The notes beneath the pieces were generated by a model. That model saw nothing but the letters and a program-made list of their open reading frames with translations, had not been told where the DNA came from and ran no database searches. Below are positions 42,460 through 51,782 of a stretch of 64,000 bases of DNA, one piece after another (the stretch's first letter is position 1; every line of letters starts with the position of its first letter). This DNA comes from Lentisphaerae bacterium GWF2_38_69 (GTDB taxonomy: Bacteria > Verrucomicrobiota > Lentisphaeria > Victivallales > GWF2-38-69). The translations under genes were made by a program, and so were the position numbers. The stretch spans positions 1 through 64,000 of the forward strand of contig MHBE01000011.1 of NCBI GenBank assembly GCA_001803205.1, given 5' to 3'.

Positions 42460-43200
42460 TTATTTTTTAGTTACATGGATGAACTCATCCAGGAAAGCGT
42501 TACATTCGTCTTCTATTTTGTCTGAACACTTGTCCATTCTGTCTGCCAGGTAATAGTAAACGATAAGTACTGGAATAGCTACGATAAGTCCTGTAGCTGT
42601 AGTTACCATTGCTTCATAGATACCGCTTGCAAGCCTTGCTGCTTTTCCGTATTGTTCTACGGATGCCACATTCTGGAAAGCATTTATCATTCCAATAATA
42701 GTTCCGAGAAGTCCCAGGAGAGGGGAAATTGCACCGATATGCAAAAGCGGTCTCAAGGATCTTTTGTATTTATATACGAATCTCGAAGCATTGTCTTCAA
42801 TGATTTTTTCAGCCAGATCTCTATCATTTGTTTTCTGCCATTTTGAAAGTCCGGATTGAACGATTTGAGCAATGGTTGTTTTGCTTTTCGAACATTTGAG
42901 AAGGATGCTGGACAAATCTTTATCCTTGCCGTTTTCTGTAATATTCAGGAAGAAATTTTTCGGAGCTATTTTTTTTGGTGAAAGCGTTATCCATCTTTCA
43001 ATAGCTACAGCAAGAGCGATAAGAGAACATATTCCCAGCGGTATCATTACCGGTCCGCCTTTGAGCATTAGAGAAAAAATAGTTTCCTGGGGATTTGCGA
43101 TTGATGTGCTTGCCTGGATTGCGGCAAAAATCATGGTGCAGCCAAAGTAGCCTATGCAGATAGCAAACAGAGTTAATGTGCGTTTCTCAAACACTTTCAT
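42460..43200 (-). CDS. ExbB/TolQ/MotA-family proton channel protein
   Basis: 246 residues with an N-terminal helix, then a pair of helices around the conserved LHIGAISPLLGLLGTIIGMINAFQ motif and ATGLIVAIPVLIVYYYLADRM. Family members form a pentameric channel with ExbD. Together with the upstream giant TPR protein and the downstream propeller protein this gives the same gene logic as Tol-Pal or Ton, but with other partners. No tonB or tolA is seen nearby. Confidence 0.92.
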   Translation of the reverse strand: MKVFEKRTLTLFAICIGYFGCTMIFAAIQASTSIANPQETIFSLMLKGGPVMIPLGICSLIALAVAIERWITLSPKKIAPKNFFLNITENGKDKDLSSILLKCSKSKTTIAQIVQSGLSKWQKTNDRDLAEKIIEDNASRFVYKYKRSLRPLLHIGAISPLLGLLGTIIGMINAFQNVASVEQYGKAARLASGIYEAMVTTATGLIVAIPVLIVYYYLADRMDKCSDKIEDECNAFLDEFIHVTKK

Positions 43201-43242
43201 TTATTACCTCTTCAATTATTTATATTATTTTTAAAAAATTAA

Positions 43243-46200
43243 TTAATCAAAAGCTTTCTCTTCTCTTGAAGAGAGAATATCCGATGCAATAGATGCTTCT
43301 TCCGTCCCTTTGTAGTCGGTTATTACTTTTTTGAGAATCTGATTGGCTTCCTTATCCTTATTCTGGAGCATCAATACTCTGGCTGTTTCGAGCTGAGCTT
43401 TTGATATCCATTCAGGGAAGTCGTAATCTGTTTCGACTTTGATAAAAGCGATAATGGCTTTGTCAAATTCTTTCATGGAGAAATAGCATTCACCGATTTG
43501 GAACTGACTACGGGCTGCGATACTGCTATTCTGTCTTGTGTTGACTACCGAACTGTACTGTTCTATTGCCTCCTGGTATCTTTTTAAGTTTTCCAGTGTC
43601 CAACCTGACCACATCTTGGCTCTGTAGTAGAACTTGCTTTTTGGGAATGAGGTAATAAATGTCTTGAAGGAATTGTTTGCGTCAATCCATCTGTCTGTGA
43701 GTGTCTGAGTTTCTCCAAGTCTGAGAAGTATCTGTTCTTTGATATTGTCGCTGCTTGTGCTTGAACTCTTTTCCCATGCTTTTTTGAAGTCACTGTAGGC
43801 AGCTTCATATTCTTTTTCTGAAAGTCTCTTTTCTCCTGCCTGATAAGCTGCTACCGGAAGGAAACTGCTGTTTGGAAATTCATACATGAGGTTTTCAAAA
43901 ACTTTCATGGCTTCATATTGCTGATTCTTTTCCATGTAGCACCAGGCTTTGCGATAAAGAATTTTTTCCTTGAGCTCAGGGTTGATTTTTCCTGAAAGAA
44001 GTTTATTCAAAATATCCAGAGACCTATCATAGCTTTTTGTATCGTATTCAAGTTCTGCCAATTCAAACATTATTGCTTGTTTTTTATTGTCTGATTTTTC
44101 GGCATCGACATATTTTTCGTAGTACTTCTTTGCCTGATCAGCATCTTTCATTGTTCTGGCATTCCAGGCCATTTCATAAAGAGCCTCTCCCCGTAGTTTT
44201 GAATTGGGGTAATCTTTTAGGAATTTTTCAAACAGAGTATTTGATTCTTTTGCGTCACCTTTTCTGGCAACTGCTAAAGCATAATAGAAAGAAGCTTCAT
44301 CGAGGTTGGATTTATAATTCATGATAAAAATCTTCAGCTCATCTTCAGCTTCTTTATTTTTCCCCTGTTTTATCAAAACAATAGCTTTCTGGAATTGTGA
44401 GTCAGACGCAAGACTATGGTCGGGATGGTCTTTTACTAATGAATCGAAGCTATGGAAAGCTTTGTCATAGTCCTGATTTCCAAGAGCCACCCATCCAAGA
44501 TAATACTTAGCATAAGGCGCAAACTTGCTTTGCTTGTAGTTTTCTGTAATTGTTTCCAGATTGGTTTGAGCTTTGGAATAATCATTTACAGAATAATAGT
44601 ATTTTCCAAGTTCCATATATGCCTGATCCAGATAGAAACTGTCAGGATAGTTTTTGATAAGAGTTTCGAGGTAAGGAACAGCTGCCTTATTATTGTTTGT
44701 CTCAGCATACGATAATGCTGAATAAATTAATGAAGCATCAAGATTTTTATCTTTAGGATGCTGAGCCATAAATTCTTTGAAAAATAATATTGCTTTTTCA
44801 TAGTTTTTTATTTTGAAAGCGCAATAACCGGCAAGGTAGTAAAGCTGTTCAAAGAATGGATCACCAGGCGGTTCATTTAGAATAACTGAGAGATTTTCGA
44901 GTGCCTGCTTATAGTCTTTCTGTTTAATATAAATTTCCGCTAGTCTGTAGGCGGCTTCATTCGTATATTTCTGTCTTGAACCATCAAATGAAACAAATTT
45001 CTGATATATTATTCTGGATGCTTCATATTTTTCTAGAAAATAAAGGTTTTCAGCTTTGAGAAACATGACATCAGAGATATGTGAATTATTTTTAAATTTG
45101 TCAAGAAATTCATCACAGGATTTTAAGCTTTCACTGAAGGACTTCTTTCTGTTCTGAGCAAACGCTATTAGCCTTATTGAATCGGCAGCGAATTTTCCTT
45201 CTTTGAAATAAGCAAGAGCTTTATTAAAGATTATAATTGCCTGATCATATTTATTTTGAAGCATTAAGACTTCGCCATAACTAAAAAGCAGTGAAGGATA
45301 ATTTTGGTTTGATGTAAATTTGTCCATACCGTTTTTCAGAATGCCTTCAGATTTATCAAGCTGGTTTTGCCTTGTATATGTTCTAGCCAGCCATATTGTG
45401 GCTTTGCACTCTATTTTGCTGCTAGTTGAGAGTTTAGTAAAGACAGCTTCAGCTTTGCTGTAGTTTTTCTGGTTTAGGTAGCATCTTCCCAGATATAAGT
45501 TTGCTTCGTCAAAAAGAGTGTTGGACGGATAACTTATAATCAAGTTTGAAAATTGCTGAGAAGCCTTGTCGTAGGCTTTTTCGTTATAATATATAGTTCC
45601 CAGTCTGAATAAAGCACTGCAGGCCAGCTCGCTTTTTTTAAATTCAGTTATTACGGTATTATAGCTTTTCTTTGCAGGGGTAATATCTCCGAGTTTGAAT
45701 TGATTGTCTGCTAAAAGCAAATAAGCCTGAGGAAGGAATTGGGAGTCCTTGCTAGCAAAAATGTTGTCCAGGCATACAATGGATTCCTTATACTGTTTAA
45801 GCTCATAATAGGAAAGAGCGCTGAGGAGTTTTGTTCTGTTGGCAAACTCTGTTTTAGGTGCTAGTCTGATAAGTTCTTCTGTATATGTGATGACTCTGTT
45901 CCATTTATTTTGCTGATACAATGATTCAATCAGGCCGGCATAGCTTCTTTCCAACGGATCAAGATCATTAACTGTAGCCATTGAGATATTTGGGGTTTCT
46001 GAATGTTTCTGAGCTATACCTGGAAGTTCCATAAAGAGCCTTTCCTTACCATGCTCTACGCACCAGCGGAAAGCTATTTCAGCCTCTGCAGGTCTCCCAG
46101 CTTTTAGAAGGCACTCTCCTAACAAATTATGAACCAGTTGCTGTTGTGGAGCTTTATCATTATCAGCTAATTCAGAAAATAAAGCTTCTGCTTTTTCAAG

Positions 46201-46452
46201 TTGATTTAATGCATAATAGGAAAGAGCCAAACCCAGTTTGGCAGATAATATTTTCGGACTGTCGGGATACAGTTCAATAAAGGAAGTGTAGTCATTAATG
46301 GCGAGCTTATAAAGCCCCTTATTGTAGAGGGCGTTAGCTATATAATATTTTTCAAGAGTTCTGTCTTCTTCAGCATAAGTATATGATATAAAAACATTAG
46401 AGTACAGGATGATCGCAAGAACCGAAAAAATCACCAGTATTGATTTTTGCAT
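43243..46452 (-). CDS. Giant exported tetratricopeptide-repeat protein
   Basis: About 1069 residues from the ATG at 46452, which follows AGGAGAG by about 11 bases. An upstream ATG at 46503 would add 17 residues ahead of the signal peptide. The signal MQKSILVIFSVLAIILYSN is followed by TPR-type helix pairs through the whole length, for example DEANLYLGRCYLNQKNYSKA, ALYEMAWNARTMKDADQAKKYY and AKYYLGWVALGNQDYDKAFH. I would expect about 25-30 repeats. Similar proteins (YbgF/CpoB-like, GldN/TolA-coupled) are scaffolds in the periplasm. It leads the seven-gene run and probably works as a scaffold for the ExbB/ExbD system. Confidence 0.85.
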   Translation of the reverse strand: MQKSILVIFSVLAIILYSNVFISYTYAEEDRTLEKYYIANALYNKGLYKLAINDYTSFIELYPDSPKILSAKLGLALSYYALNQLEKAEALFSELADNDKAPQQQLVHNLLGECLLKAGRPAEAEIAFRWCVEHGKERLFMELPGIAQKHSETPNISMATVNDLDPLERSYAGLIESLYQQNKWNRVITYTEELIRLAPKTEFANRTKLLSALSYYELKQYKESIVCLDNIFASKDSQFLPQAYLLLADNQFKLGDITPAKKSYNTVITEFKKSELACSALFRLGTIYYNEKAYDKASQQFSNLIISYPSNTLFDEANLYLGRCYLNQKNYSKAEAVFTKLSTSSKIECKATIWLARTYTRQNQLDKSEGILKNGMDKFTSNQNYPSLLFSYGEVLMLQNKYDQAIIIFNKALAYFKEGKFAADSIRLIAFAQNRKKSFSESLKSCDEFLDKFKNNSHISDVMFLKAENLYFLEKYEASRIIYQKFVSFDGSRQKYTNEAAYRLAEIYIKQKDYKQALENLSVILNEPPGDPFFEQLYYLAGYCAFKIKNYEKAILFFKEFMAQHPKDKNLDASLIYSALSYAETNNNKAAVPYLETLIKNYPDSFYLDQAYMELGKYYYSVNDYSKAQTNLETITENYKQSKFAPYAKYYLGWVALGNQDYDKAFHSFDSLVKDHPDHSLASDSQFQKAIVLIKQGKNKEAEDELKIFIMNYKSNLDEASFYYALAVARKGDAKESNTLFEKFLKDYPNSKLRGEALYEMAWNARTMKDADQAKKYYEKYVDAEKSDNKKQAIMFELAELEYDTKSYDRSLDILNKLLSGKINPELKEKILYRKAWCYMEKNQQYEAMKVFENLMYEFPNSSFLPVAAYQAGEKRLSEKEYEAAYSDFKKAWEKSSSTSSDNIKEQILLRLGETQTLTDRWIDANNSFKTFITSFPKSKFYYRAKMWSGWTLENLKRYQEAIEQYSSVVNTRQNSSIAARSQFQIGECYFSMKEFDKAIIAFIKVETDYDFPEWISKAQLETARVLMLQNKDKEANQILKKVITDYKGTEEASIASDILSSREEKAFD

Positions 46453-46565
46453 TTTGAAGCACTCTCCTATAGGTATTACGAAAACAGAATATTTTATATT
46501 CAAATTAGAATCAATTCTATATTAGAGGTACTATTTTAACAATAGGGCAGTACTTAAAATTATTC

Positions 46566-47249
46566 TCAGTGTTTTCTTTGAAGTAGATTATTTAACAATA
46601 GATTAGCTATTTTAAAAGAGTCTGCAACAGGGCTGAAATTAGAGAGTTTACGGCTTTTATCGGAATAATTGACAGAAATTGGTATATCTTTTATCTGGAT
46701 TCCAACCATTGCAGCTTTTAGAAGTATTTCCATTTCAAAATCATATCTGTCTTTAGTGAATGAAATATTACAAAGATTTTTAAGGGGATAAACCCTGAAG
46801 CCGCTCTGTGTATCGGCAATGTTGATACCAGTTACTATCTTAAATCCAAGATTAGAGAACATTCTTCCCATTGTGCTTTTGTAAGGAATTTTTCCATGTG
46901 AAAAATCCCGGCATCCAATTGTTATTGAATCAGGAGAAGATTTCACAGCTTCAACAAATTTTCCTATCTCTTCAGGGTTGTGCTGTCCATCCGCGTCAAT
47001 CGTTATAATATGAGTATAGTTTTCCTTCGCTGCCATAGCAAAAGCTGTTCTCAGAGCATTCCCTTTTCCTTTGTTTTTTTGAATAGTGAACACTTTAATG
47101 TCATTAAAACTCATCAAAATTCTGTCTGTGCCGTCTGTGCTTCCGTCATTGATGACAAGAACATCCAGTTTATTTCTAAGTACTTTTTGTATAACTTCTC
47201 CGACATTATCGACATTGTTATAAACAGGTATTGCAACAAGTATTTTCAT
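46566..47249 (-). CDS. Family 2 glycosyltransferase (dolichol-phosphate mannosyltransferase-like)
   Basis: 227 residues with a GT-A fold of family 2. It starts MKILVAIPVYNNVDNVGEVI, followed by VLVINDGSTDGTDRIL, IITIDADGQHNPEEI (the DXD-type metal site as DAD) and SGFRVYPLKN. There are no clear transmembrane helices, so it resembles the soluble polyprenyl-phosphate glycosyl synthases. The gene lies 113 bases upstream of the TPR gene on the same strand. The product is unknown. Confidence 0.85.
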   Translation of the reverse strand: MKILVAIPVYNNVDNVGEVIQKVLRNKLDVLVINDGSTDGTDRILMSFNDIKVFTIQKNKGKGNALRTAFAMAAKENYTHIITIDADGQHNPEEIGKFVEAVKSSPDSITIGCRDFSHGKIPYKSTMGRMFSNLGFKIVTGINIADTQSGFRVYPLKNLCNISFTKDRYDFEMEILLKAAMVGIQIKDIPISVNYSDKSRKLSNFSPVADSFKIANLLLNNLLQRKH

Positions 47250-47271
47250 AAACGCCAGGAAAAATTTTTCA

Positions 47272-47345
47272 TATAATGGAAATGGTTACACTTTTGGTTA
47301 CAATCTTAAAATACGCTCAGGAAAATAAAAGTATTAAACTATAAT
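47272..47345 (+). promoter_or_regulatory. Regulatory region ahead of phosphoglucomutase
   Basis: Two TATAAT hexamers (47272-47277 and 47340-47345) are present, and the direct repeat TGGTTACA occurs twice at 12-base spacing (47283-47290 and 47295-47302), near one helical turn. No good -35 is seen. The repeats could bind an activator for pgm or for the divergent glycosyltransferase gene. AAGGAG before the pgm ATG is a strong ribosome site. Confidence 0.35.
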
Positions 47346-47370
47346 AAAACGCAAAACAAGGAGAAGTATT

Positions 47371-49023
47371 ATGGCTACAAGTCCATTTGCAGGAAAACCT
47401 GCTCCAAAGTCAATTCTTGCTAATATTCCCAGACTTATAAGTGCCTATTACACAGTCAAGCCGGATCCTTCTGATGTATCTCAGCTCGTATCATTCGGGA
47501 CATCTGGACACAGAGGAAGCTCTTTTAACGGAACATTCAATGAAGATCACATTCTTGCTATAGCTCAAGCTATTTGCCTCTATAGGAAACAGACAAATAT
47601 TAACGGGCCTCTTTTTTTGGGAATTGATACGCACGCGCTTTCTGAACCTGCTTTTATTACAACACTTGAAGTCCTTGCAGCCAATGAAGTAAATGTAATG
47701 GTTCATGAGAACCACGGTTATACTCCGACTCCAGGCGTATCTCACGCAATTCTTACATATAACAAGGACAAAACTACCGGAATGGCTGACGGTATTGTCG
47801 TGACTCCATCTCATAATCCTCCTGATAATGGAGGGATCAAATATAATCCTCCAAATGGCGGACCTGCTGATACTACCATAACAAAATGGGTTGCCGATAA
47901 GGCTAACTCATTGTTGAAAGAAGGGAATAAAGATATTAAGAGAATGCCTTTTGATAAGGCTATGAAGGCTAAAACCACTCATCAGCATGACTACATTACC
48001 CCATATGTAGAGGATCTGGCAAACATTATCGATATGGATGCTGTCAAAGGTGCCGGGCTGAAACTATGCGCGGACGCTCTTGGCGGTTCTGGTCTGGGAT
48101 ATTGGGGACCAATAGCTGAAAAATATGGACTGAATATTGAACAGAGAAACTGCCATTATGAGCCTACATTCAGTTTCATGAATGTGGATAAAGATGGAAA
48201 GATCCGCATGGATTGTTCTTCACCTTACGCAATGGCCAGCTTAATTGATCTTAAGGATGAATATGACATTGCATGGGGTAACGACCCTGATTTTGACAGA
48301 CATGGAATTGTAACAAGAAGTTCCGGCCTGCTCAACCCAAATCATTATCTGGCTGTTGCTATATGGTATCTTTTCCAGAACAGAGCCGGTTGGAGGAAAG
48401 ATGCAGCTGTAGGGAAAACACTTGTTTCAAGTTCGATTATAGATAGGGTTGCAAAGAGTATTGGCAGGAAACTATGTGAAGTACCTGTAGGATTCAAATG
48501 GTTTGTTCCAGGATTAGTTGATGGATCCTTTGGATTCGGCGGCGAAGAAAGCGCAGGCGCTTCATTCCTGAGAAAAAACGGTAAAGTATGGACAACAGAT
48601 AAGGATGGTTTGATCATGGCTCTTCTTGCAGCTGAAATCACAGCCAAAACATCACGCGATCCTGGATTGCATTATCAGGATCTTACAAAGCAGTTTGGAG
48701 CACCTGTTTATGAAAGAATGGATGCTGCTGCAAATCCTAAACAGAAAGCAGTTCTTGAAAAGCTATCTCCTGAACAGGTTACAGCTTCTGAATTAGCAGG
48801 TGAAAAAATTACTGCTAAGCTCACAAAAGCTCCCGGCAATGGAGCAGGTATTGGCGGACTTAAAGTTTGCACTGATAATGGCTGGTTTGCTGCCAGACCC
48901 TCAGGAACAGAAGATGTTTATAAGATCTATGCAGAAAGTTTCAAGGGAAAAGAGCATATAAAGAAAATTCAGGAAGAGGCTCAGAAGATAGTCAGCGACA
49001 CATTCAAAGCAGCTGGTGTATAA
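47371..49023 (+). CDS. pgm: Phosphoglucomutase (alpha-D-glucose type)
   Basis: Interconverts glucose 1-phosphate and glucose 6-phosphate. [20 protein letters not shown] is near the N-terminus, [20 protein letters not shown] contains the phosphoserine loop, and [13 protein letters not shown] is the metal loop. The sugar loop is [12 protein letters not shown], and [12 protein letters not shown] is the phosphate-binding loop. At 550 residues it matches the length of the Escherichia coli enzyme. It should feed glycogen or nucleotide-sugar synthesis. Confidence 0.95.
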   Translation: MATSPFAGKPAPKSILANIPRLISAYYTVKPDPSDVSQLVSFGTSGHRGSSFNGTFNEDHILAIAQAICLYRKQTNINGPLFLGIDTHALSEPAFITTLEVLAANEVNVMVHENHGYTPTPGVSHAILTYNKDKTTGMADGIVVTPSHNPPDNGGIKYNPPNGGPADTTITKWVADKANSLLKEGNKDIKRMPFDKAMKAKTTHQHDYITPYVEDLANIIDMDAVKGAGLKLCADALGGSGLGYWGPIAEKYGLNIEQRNCHYEPTFSFMNVDKDGKIRMDCSSPYAMASLIDLKDEYDIAWGNDPDFDRHGIVTRSSGLLNPNHYLAVAIWYLFQNRAGWRKDAAVGKTLVSSSIIDRVAKSIGRKLCEVPVGFKWFVPGLVDGSFGFGGEESAGASFLRKNGKVWTTDKDGLIMALLAAEITAKTSRDPGLHYQDLTKQFGAPVYERMDAAANPKQKAVLEKLSPEQVTASELAGEKITAKLTKAPGNGAGIGGLKVCTDNGWFAARPSGTEDVYKIYAESFKGKEHIKKIQEEAQKIVSDTFKAAGV

Positions 49024-49040
49024 ATAATTTTAATTTTTCA

Positions 49041-49063
49041 GAAGGCTCTTAAACAGAGCCTTC
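49041..49063 (+). terminator. Hairpin between pgm and the apyrase gene, weak terminator
   Basis: GAAGGCTCT, TAAAC, AGAGCCTTC is a perfect 9-bp stem 18 bases after the pgm stop, but no T-run follows (next bases ACCTATTC). It may give only partial termination or stabilise the pgm 3' end, and transcription probably continues into the apyrase gene. Confidence 0.5.
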
Positions 49064-49080
49064 ACCTATTCTGAGAATTT

Positions 49081-50229
49081 ATGAAAAAAAACAAAATTAT
49101 AATTATCCTGACAAGCCTGATAATATTTTCCCTCCAGCCCATCCTTATGGCAAAATATTATGCTGTTATCGATGCTGGGAGCACGAATAGCGGGCTTTAT
49201 CTTTTTGATATTTATGGAAACGATAAAGAGGTAAAGTTCAAGACTATTCCATTAAAGAAAAATCACCGGCCTCCTGGTCTTGCTCATGTTTTGCCCGAAG
49301 AAATGGAAACATACTTTTTACCTCTTATTGAAAGTTTGCGCGCAGGTATTCCCGAGGGGTTAAAAGAAAGCGATATTGATCTTTATCTTCTAGCTACCGG
49401 AGATATGAGAGCAGTATCTCCATTCACCCAAGAAAAAATATTTCATGTGATAAAGAAATACTTGGTCAAGAACACGAAACTGAATGTAAAATGTGCTGAA
49501 ACTATGCCAGAAGAGATGGAAGGTGTATTTGATTGGATTTGCATAAATACATTAACAGAAAAGTTAGGATCTGATTCAAATTATGGAGTCATTGACATTG
49601 GCGGAGCTACAATTCAGGTAGCTTATGCCGTAGATAACCTTTCGGAAAAAAATACCAAGGAAGTTAAAATAGGGGATTATACTTATTTTGTACATTCCCG
49701 TTCTTACCTTGGAATTGGCAACGATCAGACCCGTGAACAGTTCCTCGATAATCCTGACTGCATACCGAAAAATCTTGCTTTGGTAACCACTACAGGAAAC
49801 GGAAATTTTGCCGCTTGCCTTAAGGCAGTAAAGTCTTTTCTTATTAGTGTGCATAATGTCGAGTCTATCCCTCCTGATATTCTTAAAAAAACTAAATTTG
49901 TAGGATTTGCCTATTTCTCCTATCTGATTGATTCTCCTCCTTTTCTATTGGGCAAAGAAGCAAGTATAAATGAGATAAAAAGTAAGGCTGAGGCTTTTGC
50001 TAAACTCTCCTGGGAGGAAATGGTTGCGAAGTGGCCAAATGATAAATATCTTCATGCCTATTACTTAGGTTCTGCTTTGACTATAGACCTCTTGGAGATT
50101 CTCGGCTTTTCACCTGATACGAAAATAACTACAGAAAGGCTTTACGCGGGGATAGGAGATAGCTGGGCCATCGGAGCGGCAGTTTATTTCTATTATGGCA
50201 ACAAGCTCGATGAAACTTTATTAAATTAA
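49081..50229 (+). CDS. CD39/GDA1-like apyrase (nucleoside triphosphate diphosphohydrolase), exported
   Basis: 382 residues. The signal peptide is IIIILTSLIIFSLQPILMA. The apyrase-conserved regions can be found in order: YAVIDAGSTNSGLYLFD (ACR1), LLATGDMRAV (ACR2), MEGVFDWICINTL (ACR3) and YGVIDIGGATIQVAYAV (ACR4). In this family these hydrolyse nucleoside tri- and diphosphates. Bacterial CD39 relatives are rare and best known from Legionella and other host-associated bacteria. An ATP-binding HSP70/actin-like fold is shared with other families, so the assignment rests on the four motifs in order. Confidence 0.8.
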   Translation: MKKNKIIIILTSLIIFSLQPILMAKYYAVIDAGSTNSGLYLFDIYGNDKEVKFKTIPLKKNHRPPGLAHVLPEEMETYFLPLIESLRAGIPEGLKESDIDLYLLATGDMRAVSPFTQEKIFHVIKKYLVKNTKLNVKCAETMPEEMEGVFDWICINTLTEKLGSDSNYGVIDIGGATIQVAYAVDNLSEKNTKEVKIGDYTYFVHSRSYLGIGNDQTREQFLDNPDCIPKNLALVTTTGNGNFAACLKAVKSFLISVHNVESIPPDILKKTKFVGFAYFSYLIDSPPFLLGKEASINEIKSKAEAFAKLSWEEMVAKWPNDKYLHAYYLGSALTIDLLEILGFSPDTKITTERLYAGIGDSWAIGAAVYFYYGNKLDETLLN

Positions 50230-50610
50230 TGACTACTTAAAAGTAAAATAATATGGCGACATTGAAAAAATTCTTCAGGGAATGATATCCTAACCGGATG
50301 TACTGTCGGTTAAGTTCGAATGGAAAGAAGCTTATAATGTGAAGGTAAGAAGGATAGGGATATTCTGATTTCCAGAAAATCAAATTGACATAAAAAAGCG
50401 ACCCGAGAGCCGCATTTTTGTTAATTTACTGTGCCGGACTAGCTTGATTCAAAGATTGTGAATCCCGATCAGAGAAAGCTAAAGTAAATATACAATATTG
50501 TTTAAGATTAAAATTTTTCCTTCATTAAGAGACAGGATTGTTAATCTGATAACTAATAGAAGTTTCTGAAGGGACATCTTTATTCTAATCAAGGCACACT
50601 TGAAGCATTG
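50230..50610. other. Intergenic region without a recognised gene
   Basis: No plausible protein frame or RNA gene is seen. AAAAAAGCG (50392-50400) and CGCATTTTT (50411-50419) face each other around ten bases and could be a weak bidirectional terminator, with only a 3-bp G/C stem and a mismatched A. It would separate the apyrase gene and the converging small gene at 50611-50703. Confidence 0.35.
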
Positions 50611-50703
50611 TTACTTCTTTGCAGCTTTTTTAGCAACTGCTTTCTTGGCTGGAGCTTTTTGAGCAACTACTTTTTTTGCAGCAGGTTTTTTTGCTGTGGG
50701 CAT
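50611..50703 (-). CDS. 30-residue histone H1-like Lys/Ala-rich protein
   Basis: An ATG at 50703 encodes MPTAKKPAAKKVV followed by AQKAPAKKAVAKKAAKK and TAA. The composition is about 40% Lys and 35% Ala with PAKK/AKK repeats, as in the C-terminal tails of histone H1 and of bacterial HupB/Hc-like proteins. It is preceded on the minus strand by an AAAAAGGAGAATTCA site 8 bases from the ATG, which makes it a convincing short gene rather than a chance frame. It should bind DNA or RNA by charge. The region 50704-50947 contains no other gene. Confidence 0.75.
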   Translation of the reverse strand: MPTAKKPAAKKVVAQKAPAKKAVAKKAAKK

Positions 50704-50947
50704 TGAATTCTCCTTTTTATTTGTTTTTATTTAATTCTCCAAACTTGGAGACAAATATTTGGAAGTTGCTTGAACAATAGCTCTTTTTAACGAAACATAA
50801 TATCCTAGTCATCAGCTTATTGCGATACCAAATCAAGGGAAAATAAAAAATAATTCAAAAAAATACAAAAATAACTTGTAAATTATCTAAGCTAAAAAGA
50901 TTCAAAAGAGGAATTGTTTTTAGGAAAGATCAAAAAGAAACAGATTT

Positions 50948-51679
50948 TTAACTTTGATTATCCATGCATATTTTTGTAAACTCGTTAAATATCTTCTGCA
51001 TAGACAGGTTTTTGTCTGAATTCATTTCAGGATGCCACTGAACTCCGGCACAGAAGAAATCTTTTGCAGTTGATTCAATTGCTTCGATAAGGCCATCTTT
51101 GGATTGGGCAGTTATTTTAAACCCCTTAGCAAGGTCTTTTATTGATTGGTGGTGATAGCTGTTCGTGATAATAGTACCTCCAAGAAATGAGTTCAGCCAG
51201 CTCTCTTTGGTTATGGTTACTGTATGTTCCAGAAAATCAAATCCTCTAGCCTGGGAATGTCTGATATAGGAATTTTCTTTAAGAGAATTATCCTGATAAA
51301 GAGTTCCTCCGAAAAATACATTAATTAGCTGAAGGCCTCTGCATATTCCCAGGACAGGGATTTTTTTTAGATGAGCAATTTTTAAAAGTTTAAACTCATA
51401 GTCATCTCTAATTGGAACTACATTCCTTAGTTTATGATGTGGTTCTTCCCTGTAAGAGAGAGGATTAATATCATCTCCACCTGTAAATATGATTCCATCT
51501 ACTATGCTTGCCATTTCTTCAATCATGGCGATGTCGAATATCACCGGAAGTATCAAAGGTACAGCTGCGCTTCTGGCTATTGATTGAACATAATCATTGG
51601 AAACATAACATCGACCTTTTTCGATGGGTCTTTCAATTTCACCGCTTACCATGCCTGCAGATAAACCTATTTTCAGCAT
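50948..51679 (-). CDS. Class I glutamine amidotransferase, PuuD-like gamma-glutamyl hydrolase
   Basis: 243 residues from the ATG at 51679, which lies 12 bases after AAGGAG. A TTG at 51688 in the same frame is too close to the site. GICRGLQLINVFFGGTLYQD holds the nucleophilic Cys, and FCAGVQWHPEMNSD carries the catalytic His and Glu. It belongs to the peptidase C26 family (gamma-glutamyl-GABA hydrolase and relatives), acting on gamma-glutamylated amines. It is isolated and its substrate is not known. Confidence 0.85.
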   Translation of the reverse strand: MLKIGLSAGMVSGEIERPIEKGRCYVSNDYVQSIARSAAVPLILPVIFDIAMIEEMASIVDGIIFTGGDDINPLSYREEPHHKLRNVVPIRDDYEFKLLKIAHLKKIPVLGICRGLQLINVFFGGTLYQDNSLKENSYIRHSQARGFDFLEHTVTITKESWLNSFLGGTIITNSYHHQSIKDLAKGFKITAQSKDGLIEAIESTAKDFFCAGVQWHPEMNSDKNLSMQKIFNEFTKICMDNQS

Positions 51680-51782
51680 TTTGTTCAAACACTCCTTTTC
51701 AAGAAATAACTCTTAACCTTAAATAGATGTATTATAGTATCTGTAATCATCTAAATGCCAGCGAATTTAAGAGGTGCTTAAT

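Noticed and set aside
43243-46503. Longer start of the TPR protein at 46503
   Set aside because: The 17 extra residues would precede a proper signal peptide, and the ribosome site AGGAGAG fits the ATG at 46452.
50392-50419. Terminator between the apyrase gene and the small basic gene
   Set aside because: The G/C stem is only three pairs and the A/T flanks are offset by one base. It is listed only in the gap description.
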